Shown: one piece after another, positions 16,079 through 22,749 of the stretch
Numbering within the stretch: position 1 is the first letter of the stretch
How the letters are laid out: every line of letters begins with the position of its first letter
Origin: Empedobacter stercoris
GTDB lineage: Bacteria; Bacteroidota; Bacteroidia; Flavobacteriales; Weeksellaceae
Assembly (NCBI RefSeq): GCF_965137335.1
Contig: NZ_CBCRZD010000032.1
Reading direction: 5' to 3' (one strand)
DNA: 26,983 nt
Position numbers and translations under genes: made by a program
Notes under the pieces: model-generated
Seen by the model: only the letters and a program-made list of their open reading frames with translations
Databases searched by the model: none
Told to the model about the DNA's origin: nothing

Positions 16079-16723
16079 TTAGTGAGAGATGTTTAATTGG
16101 AAAACAGCTTCCAAATCATCATTAGAATTAAGAGACACACCTAAATCTTTTACTAAACCAGAACTAACTCCATAAACCCAACCGTGCACATGTAAATCTT
16201 GACCTTTTGCCCATGCATTTTGTACAATTGACGTTTTTGCTAAATTAAGAACTTGTTCAGCAGCATTAATTTCGACTAAGCGATCACATTTTGTGTTCTC
16301 ATCTGTAATGGCATCCAATTCTGCTTTATTGAAACGATAAGTATCTTTGATGTGACGTAACCAATTGTCAATTAATCCAACGGAAGCATTTCCCATTGCT
16401 GTTTTTACACCACCACATCCATAGTGTCCGCATACAATAATATCTTTTATTTTTAAGACATTTACAGCATAATCTAACACAGAAAGCATATTCATATCTG
16501 TGTGAACAACCATGTTGGCAATGTTACGATGCACAAATACTTCACCAGGTTGCGCACCAATAATTTCGTTGGCTGGAACTCGGCTATCAGCACAACCAAT
16601 CCACAAAAGAGGAGGTTGTTGACCTTGAGCCAATTTGGTGAAAAAATCGGGGTCTAAATTTAATTTTGATTCAACCCATGCTTTGTTATTATCTAATATT
16701 TGTTTGTAATATTCGTTTGTCAT
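16079..16723 (-). CDS. can: Beta-class carbonic anhydrase
   Basis: This 214-aa cytosolic zinc enzyme interconverts CO2 and bicarbonate. The zinc ligands Cys44, His100 and Cys103 sit in CADSRVP and CGHYGCGGV, and the Asp46/Arg48 dyad is intact. HRNIANMV (65-72) is the usual substrate-pocket segment. The length is typical of the Can/CynT type. The gene lies 43 bp downstream of the SulP transporter on the same strand with no terminator between, so the two are probably one operon: a bicarbonate-type SulP plus the enzyme that makes or uses bicarbonate. A terminator shared with the convergent lipoprotein gene follows. Confidence 0.95.
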   Translation of the reverse strand: MTNEYYKQILDNNKAWVESKLNLDPDFFTKLAQGQQPPLLWIGCADSRVPANEIIGAQPGEVFVHRNIANMVVHTDMNMLSVLDYAVNVLKIKDIIVCGHYGCGGVKTAMGNASVGLIDNWLRHIKDTYRFNKAELDAITDENTKCDRLVEINAAEQVLNLAKTSIVQNAWAKGQDLHVHGWVYGVSSGLVKDLGVSLNSNDDLEAVFQLNISH

Positions 16724-16766
16724 TTTATATTGTTTTGTTTGAAAAATGTTTTGTTTTTATTTTTTT

Positions 16767-18311
16767 TTAATGTGCTCCAGCGACTAATACGTAACCAAAA
16801 AATTCTCTAAAAGAGGGAGGATTATCGACAGTTCCACGTTCAGAAATTAATCGGATATTAATGTTATTATTTTTAGCTTTTACCTTAAATTCATCCAAAT
16901 ATTCGATGATATCATAATCTAATATTCGAGTTTTACGGACATCTAATTCTAAGTTAGATCCAGGTTTCAATCCATCTAATTCTTTTACAATTGCTCCGCG
17001 GTTAACAAAAGTTACTTCTTCAGCAAAATTCATATGAAAAATGTTTCCTTCTTTTACTAACATCACATGCGAATTATTATACGATTTGATCAATGAAACG
17101 ACAACACCAACAATTAAACCGATGATAATTCCTTTCAGCAAATCTGTTGCAAGAATAGCAATCACTGTAACAGCGAATGGAATTAATTGATCTTTTCCTA
17201 ATTTTTTCATGTCCAAAAATTGTTTTGGATTACCTAATTTATATCCAATAACCAATAGGATAGAAGCTAATACAGCATTCGGAATTAAATTTAGAAAAAT
17301 TGGAATAGATATTACACTTACTAATAATAAAATTCCATGTGTAATTGTCGATAATTTAGTAAGACCTCCACTCATCGCATTAGCAGAGGAACGAACAATT
17401 ACTTGTGTGACGGGTAAACCTCCTATTAATCCAGATAAAGAATTTCCAATTCCTTGAGAAATTAATTCGTGATTAGTAGGCGTTTGACGTTTTAATGGAT
17501 CTAATTTATCAGTTGCCTCAACAGAAAGCAAAGACTCTAACGAAGCCACAATGGCAATTGTAAAGGCTGTTTGCCAAACTAACGGATTCGTTAATCCATT
17601 CGCAAAATCAGGTGTCGTAAATTGAGCAAAGAAGTCTGTGATACTTTCTGGAATAGGAACTTTTACCAATAGATTATGATCGATAGAGAATACTTCGTGA
17701 TTGGTGTCTCCAATCGTAATTTGATATAAAATTCCAATTAAAACCGCTACTAACGATCCTGGTAATAATTTGAAAAAGTTAGACTTTTTGCCTAAGATAT
17801 TATCCCAAACGATCAAGATAAATAGAGAAATTATGGTGATAATAATCGCTCCTGGTGTAGCATTCGAAAAACTGAATTCGCTAAACGAAAAATTCCCTTG
17901 ATACCCGAAAGCTAACGGAATTTGTTTTAAGAAAATAGAAATACCAATAGCACATAACATTCCTTTGATCACTGAAGAAGGAAAGTAATACCCAATAACA
18001 CCAGCTTTTATAATGCCTAAAAGTATCTGAAATATACCAGCAATTACAACTGCAACTAAGAATAATTCATAAGCACCTAAATCGGTAATTGCATTTAAAA
18101 CAATAACGACTAAACCTGCTGCTGGTCCAGAAACTCCGATTTGTGATTTTGAAATTAAGCCTACTACAATTCCTCCAATAATTCCAGCAATAATCCCAGA
18201 AAATAAAGGCGCACCACTGGCCAAAGCAACACCTAAACATAATGGCAATGCAACGAAAAAGACAACAATACTCGCTGGTATGTCCTTTTTCCAATTTTGA
18301 AAAATGTTCAT
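16767..18311 (-). CDS. SulP-family anion transporter, likely bicarbonate
   Basis: This 514-aa inner-membrane transporter begins MNIFQNWKKDIPASIVVFFVALPLCLGVALASGAP, the SulP TM1 region. It continues through about 11-14 hydrophobic segments, including SKSQIGVSGPAAGLVVIVLNAI near the substrate site and the GNSLSGLIGGLPVTQVIVRSSANAMSGG stretch. It ends in a short STAS-like cytosolic domain (about the last 85 residues, ELDVRKTRILDYDIIEYLDEF). The ATG at 18311 is chosen because homologues start at the NWKKDIPAS segment; an in-frame ATG at 18398 would add 29 hydrophobic residues. The neighbouring carbonic anhydrase gene supports bicarbonate over sulfate, by inference. A 15-bp palindrome lies 60 bp upstream of the start. 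Confidence 0.92.
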   Translation of the reverse strand: MNIFQNWKKDIPASIVVFFVALPLCLGVALASGAPLFSGIIAGIIGGIVVGLISKSQIGVSGPAAGLVVIVLNAITDLGAYELFLVAVVIAGIFQILLGIIKAGVIGYYFPSSVIKGMLCAIGISIFLKQIPLAFGYQGNFSFSEFSFSNATPGAIIITIISLFILIVWDNILGKKSNFFKLLPGSLVAVLIGILYQITIGDTNHEVFSIDHNLLVKVPIPESITDFFAQFTTPDFANGLTNPLVWQTAFTIAIVASLESLLSVEATDKLDPLKRQTPTNHELISQGIGNSLSGLIGGLPVTQVIVRSSANAMSGGLTKLSTITHGILLLVSVISIPIFLNLIPNAVLASILLVIGYKLGNPKQFLDMKKLGKDQLIPFAVTVIAILATDLLKGIIIGLIVGVVVSLIKSYNNSHVMLVKEGNIFHMNFAEEVTFVNRGAIVKELDGLKPGSNLELDVRKTRILDYDIIEYLDEFKVKAKNNNINIRLISERGTVDNPPSFREFFGYVLVAGAH

Positions 18312-18370
18312 AATGATATAAAATGAATAATTTATTATTTTTAAAAATGATATGAATATTGCTGTTCTAT

Positions 18371-18385
18371 TTCCAATAATTGGAA
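18371..18385. repeat. Perfect 15-bp palindrome upstream of sulP, candidate operator
   Basis: TTCCAATAATTGGAA has 7-bp arms around one central A, 60 bp upstream of the sulP ATG, in the 104-bp gap after the small upstream gene. Its spacing lacks a hairpin loop, so a dimeric regulator site is more plausible than a terminator. Confidence 0.35.
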
Positions 18386-18415
18386 GAGAATGAAGCAAAT
18401 AATCTGTAAAAAAAA

Positions 18416-18772
18416 TTAAATTAATTCAGGAGGTGGTGTTGTAACTCTATTGTTCAAAGATGAATAAAGTTTGGAATGATGAAAGTCTATAAAAGAATTT
18501 TCTTTTGATTTGAAAAATGTAAACAAATTAATCTCATGAAAATAATGTATTTTTTCGGCAATTTCTTTCGAAGACGTATGATGATTTTCTTCTTCTGTCG
18601 AAGTTTGTGAAAAAAGTGCTTTCGTTGCGTCGTTTGTAGAATTTTCACAAGCGTTTTGCTCTAATTTTATCTGATAATCTAAGTACCCAGCAATACCTTG
18701 CATGTTCGTGCTGAACACCAAAATAAGCGTAAAAAAAATTCCAATGATATGTTTGATCAGATTGTCTTTCAT
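18416..18772 (-). CDS. Small exported or single-TM protein of unknown function
   Basis: I do not recognise this 118-aa protein. Residues 1-25 (MKDNLIKHIIGIFFTLILVFSTNMQ) form a signal peptide or membrane anchor. The middle is polar with a His/Glu-rich stretch (STEEENHHTSSKEIAEKIHYFHEI, about 58-82), then a hydrophobic patch (LFTFFK), and the end reads RVTTPPPELI. Short anchored proteins with a His-containing middle and a Pro-rich C-terminus occur near transport genes in flavobacteria, as far as I recall, but no function is known to me. It lies 104 bp upstream of sulP on the same strand with no hairpin between, so co-transcription is possible. A well-formed promoter sits only a few bases before its ATG. 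Confidence 0.7.
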   Translation of the reverse strand: MKDNLIKHIIGIFFTLILVFSTNMQGIAGYLDYQIKLEQNACENSTNDATKALFSQTSTEEENHHTSSKEIAEKIHYFHEINLFTFFKSKENSFIDFHHSKLYSSLNNRVTTPPPELI

Positions 18773-18779
18773 GACGCAA

Positions 18780-18809
18780 CAAAAATATATTTTAATTTTT
18801 AATTACAAA
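18780..18809 (-). promoter_or_regulatory. Bacteroidota-type promoter upstream of the small protein/sulP/can genes
   Basis: On the minus strand TTTG (18809-18806) is followed after 18 bp by TATTTTTG (18787-18780), matching the -33 TTTG and -7 TAnnTTTG consensus with good spacing. The expected start of transcription is about 18774-18776, only 2-4 bases from the ATG at 18772, so the message would be nearly leaderless. The rest of the 188-bp gap to 18960 is AT-rich and holds only the -7 box at 18939. Confidence 0.6.
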
Positions 18810-18938
18810 ATATCTAAAGAAATTATTAATAAATATTTATCATTTTATTTTATATCGCTTTATTATATTTATTGATTAAAAATATATAGAGATACAAAAT
18901 TGATATCATAAATCATTTTTACTCATTTATATTAAGGG

Positions 18939-18946
18939 TAAATTTG
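18939..18946 (+). promoter_or_regulatory. Putative -7 box of the barrel-protein gene (TAAATTTG)
   Basis: TAAATTTG is an exact TAnnTTTG match 14 bp before the TTG start at 18961. The -33 region is T-rich but lacks a clear TTTG. Confidence 0.45.
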
Positions 18947-18960
18947 CAAAAAATTAAATT

Positions 18961-19800
18961 TTGAAAAAGTATATAAGTGTAATGTTTTTAGTTGCTTTGG
19001 TGGCGACTACTTTTGGACAAGGAAAACATAATAAAGGAAAATTTTATGTTTATTGGGGTTGGAATCATGCGCAGTACACAAAATCAGATATTCAATTCAA
19101 AGGAAATGGATACGATTTTACATTAGACAATGTAGTGGCACATGACCGTCAAACTTCTTTTGGAATTAAGTATTTCAATCCAACATCAATGACAATTCCT
19201 CAGTATAATTTCCGTTTAGGATACTTTGTTACAGATAATTGGAACATCTCTTTTGGTATTGATCACATGAAATATGTAATGGATCAAGATCAAATGGTTA
19301 ACATGAATGGATCGATTAATACTGGTTCTGAATTTGATGGAAATTATAATAATGTCAATCAAAAATTAACAGAAGATTTCTTAACATTTGAGCACACAGA
19401 TGGATTAAATTATGCGAACTTAGAAATTCGTCGTTTTGATAATATTCAGCATTTTCCAATTACTAAAAATGGAAAAGGAATAGATGTTAACGTAACTGCT
19501 GGTTTGGGTGCAGGTATTTTATACCCACGTTCTAATGTGAAATTAATGAGTAACGAACGTTACGATGAGTTTCATTTAGCTGGTTTTGCAACAGCAGCAA
19601 TGGTCGGAATTAACTTTACTTTCTGGGATTATTTCTTTATACAAGCAGAAATGAAAGGAGGTTATGCTAATATGAATGATATTCGTACAACTGCCAATAA
19701 ATCGGATAAAGCAAAACAAGATTTTTTCTTCTCACAACAAAACTTAGTTTTTGGAGCGATTATCCCAGTTTTTACTCATAAAAATAAGTTAAACTTTTAA
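18961..19800 (+). CDS. Outer-membrane beta-barrel-like protein of unknown function
   Basis: This 279-aa exported protein has a signal peptide of about 20 residues (MKKYISVMFLVALVATTFGQ). Alternating aromatic/polar strands follow (KFYVYWGWNHAQYTKSD, YNFRLGYFVTDNWNISFGIDHMKY, FFIQAEMKGGYANM), and the C-terminal residue is Phe, as in many barrel proteins inserted by the BAM machinery. No plug or enzymatic motif is visible. It begins with TTG at 18961, chosen because it keeps the KK signal-peptide n-region and sits 14 bp after the -7 box. The ATG seven codons later would leave a truncated signal. It is monocistronic, with a terminator 73 bp after the stop. Confidence 0.8.
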   Translation: MKKYISVMFLVALVATTFGQGKHNKGKFYVYWGWNHAQYTKSDIQFKGNGYDFTLDNVVAHDRQTSFGIKYFNPTSMTIPQYNFRLGYFVTDNWNISFGIDHMKYVMDQDQMVNMNGSINTGSEFDGNYNNVNQKLTEDFLTFEHTDGLNYANLEIRRFDNIQHFPITKNGKGIDVNVTAGLGAGILYPRSNVKLMSNERYDEFHLAGFATAAMVGINFTFWDYFFIQAEMKGGYANMNDIRTTANKSDKAKQDFFFSQQNLVFGAIIPVFTHKNKLNF

Positions 19801-19873
19801 TTAAAGGATTAAATATAAATCATATAGCTTAATTTTAAACATCGATTAGACGATTTGAAAAAATTATTAGCGG

Positions 19874-19917
19874 AGACATCATTTGTATACATTTTGTATT
19901 GAATGATGTCTTTTTTT
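19874..19917 (+). terminator. Intrinsic terminator after the barrel-protein gene
   Basis: A 10-bp stem, AGACATCATT (19874-19883) with AATGATGTCT (19902-19911), is followed by a run of T. The 18-base loop contains a second small helix (ATACA/TGTAT). Confidence 0.8.
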
Positions 19918-19983
19918 ATGGGGAATATTTACCTTTCTCAATAAAGAATTGTTATTTTTACAAGGAAATTGAATAAAATTAAC

Positions 19984-21870
19984 ATGAATAGATTTTCTAT
20001 ATTAGTCGCAAGTATTTTAATGACGACGACAGCAATGGGACAAAAAGTGATGACGCCAGAATTGCTATGGCAAGTAAAAAAAGTTTCTCCAGTTGGAGTA
20101 ACAAAAGATCAAAAAAATCTTATTTACAAAGTAACATCTACAGACGTTAAAACACAAGAAGACACGTCAAAAACATATATGATTTCATTAGCAGGTGGTA
20201 AAGCTTCAGAAATTGAAGACTACAAAACCCTATTGGCTGATGTTTCATTAAATAAATCTCAACAATACAAAGCTGAAACAGAAAAGGTTAAATTACAAAA
20301 GGTTTTTGGGTCAGATTATTATCCAGAAATGGACAAATCAAATGTGCAGATTTACAATGAGTTAAATTATAGACATTGGGATACTTGGAACGATGGTCAT
20401 TTTGAACATTTATTTGTGTCAGAAAATAAAGAAAATGCAACAAAGATTGATGTTTTAAAAGATGAACCGTATTCAGTTTCTGAATTTGTTTGGGCACCAG
20501 ATGGGACAAAAGTGTTGTATGTTTCTAAAAAGAAATTTGGTACTGATTATGCGTTGAGCACAAACACAGATATCTTTCAATACGATTTAACAACAAAGAA
20601 AACGACCAATATCACAGAAGGAAAAATGGGGTATGACAATACACCAAGCTTCTCGTCTCAAGGAGATTTCGCTTTTTTGAGTATGGCGCGTGATGGTTAC
20701 GAAGCGGATAAAAATGATTTAATTGTTCGTCGTGGTGATCTTGAACTAAATATTACAAAACATTGGGACGGAACTGTACAAAATTACAAATGGAGTAATG
20801 ATGGTACAAAAATATATTTCAATGCACCAGTTGGAGGAACTGTTCAATTATTTGAAGTTGATGTCAACTTCAAAATGAAAAAGATGCCTTTCATAAAGCA
20901 AATTACAAAAGGTGATTTTGATATAGCAGATATTAAAGAAGTTGTAGGGAATAAGGCTGTCGTAACAAAAACAGATATCAATCATGCAGCAGAAATATAT
21001 GTAGTTGATCTTAAATCTGGATCGTTAACACAATTGACAAACGAAAACAAAGATATTTTTGATAACATTGCGTTGAGTGATGTAAAAGCAAGAACGATCA
21101 AAACGACAGACGGAAAAGATATGCATGCTTGGGTAATTTATCCACCAAATTTTGACCCAAACAAAAAATACCCAACTTTATTATATTGTCAAGGAGGTCC
21201 ACAATCTGCTTTAACTCAGTTCTATTCTCCTCGTTGGAATTTTCAATTAATGGCTGCTCAAGGTTATATCGTGATTGCGCCTAATCGTAGAGGAATGCCA
21301 GGACATGGAGTAGAATGGAACGAGCAAATTTCGAAAGATTGGGGTGGGCAAGTAATGGATGATTATCTAGCAGCAATTGATGATATTTCGAAAGAACCAT
21401 ATGTTGATAAAGATCGTCGTGGAGCTGTTGGTGCATCTTACGGAGGATATTCTGTTTATTATTTAGCAGGAATTCACGAAGGTCGTTTCAAATCATTTAT
21501 TTCGCATAATGGTGTGTTCGATTTGAAATCAATGTATGGTACAACAGAAGAAATTTTCTTTACAAACTGGGATGCTGGTGGTGCTTGGTGGGAAACGAAC
21601 AATAAAGCTGCACAAAAAACATATACTAAATTTGATCCAAGTAGTACCGAATTAGTCAATAAGTGGAATACACCAATGTTGATTTATGTTGGAGGACACG
21701 ATTACCGTGTACCAATGGGACAAGGACAAGAGGCTTATCAAATTTTACAATTGAAAGGAATTAAATCTCGTTTTATTTATTTCCCTGAAGAAAATCACTG
21801 GGTGTTAAAACCACAAAATTCAATCATTTGGCATACAGAATTTTTCAAATGGTTAAAAGAAACGTTATAA
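19984..21870 (+). CDS. Exported S9-family prolyl oligopeptidase-type serine peptidase
   Basis: This 628-aa periplasmic or outer-envelope serine peptidase has a signal peptide MNRFSILVASILMTTTAMGQ. A beta-propeller of about residues 25-370 follows (repeats such as FVWAPDGTKVLYVS and YKWSNDGTKIYF), then an alpha/beta-hydrolase domain. The catalytic triad is Ser485 in GASYGGY, Asp573 in GGHDYRVP and His605 in ENHWV; GPQSA (in YCQGGPQSALTQF) supplies the oxyanion strand. The layout suits the dipeptidyl-peptidase/acylaminoacyl-peptidase branch (S9C-like), which trims oligopeptides. ATG 19984 is preferred over the in-frame TTG at 19969, since it gives a compact signal peptide. It is monocistronic, with terminators on both sides. 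Confidence 0.93.
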   Translation: MNRFSILVASILMTTTAMGQKVMTPELLWQVKKVSPVGVTKDQKNLIYKVTSTDVKTQEDTSKTYMISLAGGKASEIEDYKTLLADVSLNKSQQYKAETEKVKLQKVFGSDYYPEMDKSNVQIYNELNYRHWDTWNDGHFEHLFVSENKENATKIDVLKDEPYSVSEFVWAPDGTKVLYVSKKKFGTDYALSTNTDIFQYDLTTKKTTNITEGKMGYDNTPSFSSQGDFAFLSMARDGYEADKNDLIVRRGDLELNITKHWDGTVQNYKWSNDGTKIYFNAPVGGTVQLFEVDVNFKMKKMPFIKQITKGDFDIADIKEVVGNKAVVTKTDINHAAEIYVVDLKSGSLTQLTNENKDIFDNIALSDVKARTIKTTDGKDMHAWVIYPPNFDPNKKYPTLLYCQGGPQSALTQFYSPRWNFQLMAAQGYIVIAPNRRGMPGHGVEWNEQISKDWGGQVMDDYLAAIDDISKEPYVDKDRRGAVGASYGGYSVYYLAGIHEGRFKSFISHNGVFDLKSMYGTTEEIFFTNWDAGGAWWETNNKAAQKTYTKFDPSSTELVNKWNTPMLIYVGGHDYRVPMGQGQEAYQILQLKGIKSRFIYFPEENHWVLKPQNSIIWHTEFFKWLKETL

Positions 21871-21895
21871 TTCAATTATAAACATATCAAATAAT

Positions 21896-21931
21896 AAAAA
21901 AGTGCAATTTCTATAGAAAATGCACTTTTTT
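21896..21931 (+). terminator. Intrinsic terminator after the S9 peptidase gene
   Basis: An 11-bp stem, AAAAAAGTGCA (21896-21906) with TGCACTTTTTT (21921-21931), lies 25 bp after the stop; the loop can extend it by ATTT/AAAA pairing. Confidence 0.85.
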
Positions 21932-22042
21932 ATTTGTTTGAAAATCAATGACAATATTCAATAAGTAATCCAATTATTTTTTAAAATTTTGCAGAATAGA
22001 ATAATCGTTGTAAATTCAAAAACAGAAGTCAAAACCCAATTT

Positions 22043-22744
22043 ATGAGTAAGGAAAATAACAAAATATACTTTTCAAATAGCCCATTTATAAACGGACACA
22101 AAGTAATAGATTTTGTTTGGAGTGCTCGCCTTGATGAAAATTTTGATCTATGGATGGATCTTCATTTAGAATCTGATAATTACGATCAAGAAGAGGAATA
22201 TAAAGACGATTTAGATGAAATAGACGATATCTCGCAAGAAAATGCTACAAAACAACTTTGGATCAATTATGATCATGCCATTATTTCGAGCACATATTGG
22301 AACAATAAAGGAATTAAGATAGAGAATAATGAGCAATTAGATTTTAATCAGCTCAATAATAAAGTATTCGAAATTGATCCGCTTCCGATTAATCTTGATG
22401 AATCAGAAAATTTAGCCTTTGGTGTTTCGATGTTAGGGAATGACACTGTTGCACAACACGAAATCACATTTTTGGATACAGAAGAATTTGGTGTTTTTGA
22501 TATCAAATGGAAAGGGAAAATTGCCAATACGCATTTAGGAGAAACTGATTTTGATTGTGATTTTTATGTGTACATGAAGAACATAAAATTCAATGGAATT
22601 AAAGTACATCCATCTCTTGAAAAAAATAAAGTTGTTGAGTTTTTTACATCTCAATTAGCGCATTATAATGACTTTGAATTGGTTGACACAGATGAGTTAG
22701 AGTTAGAAAATTATATTTTAAAGTTAAGAAAGCAAGAAGATTAA
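22043..22744 (+). CDS. Acidic protein of unknown function, first gene of the phytochrome-like/heme-oxygenase operon
   Basis: I do not recognise this 233-aa protein. It has no signal peptide or membrane segment and is presumably cytosolic. It is acidic, with an Asp/Glu-rich stretch at about residues 48-70 (NYDQEEEYKDDLDEIDDIS). The rest reads as alternating beta strands (KQLWINYDHAIISSTYWNNKGIKI, FGVFDIKWKGKIANTHLG, DCDFYVYMKNIKFNGIKVHP) ending in a charged helix. The ATG at 22043 is chosen; a TTG at 21989 would add 18 residues with no homology cue. Its stop is 5 bp before the phytochrome-like kinase, so it is very probably co-transcribed with it and may act with the sensor, for instance as partner or output. 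That is inference from position only. Confidence 0.75.
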   Translation: MSKENNKIYFSNSPFINGHKVIDFVWSARLDENFDLWMDLHLESDNYDQEEEYKDDLDEIDDISQENATKQLWINYDHAIISSTYWNNKGIKIENNEQLDFNQLNNKVFEIDPLPINLDESENLAFGVSMLGNDTVAQHEITFLDTEEFGVFDIKWKGKIANTHLGETDFDCDFYVYMKNIKFNGIKVHPSLEKNKVVEFFTSQLAHYNDFELVDTDELELENYILKLRKQED

Positions 22745-22749
22745 TTTTT

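Noticed and set aside
18312..18398. 29-residue upstream extension of the SulP protein
   Set aside because: SulP homologues begin at the NWKKDIPAS segment, and the extension spans the palindrome at 18371-18385.
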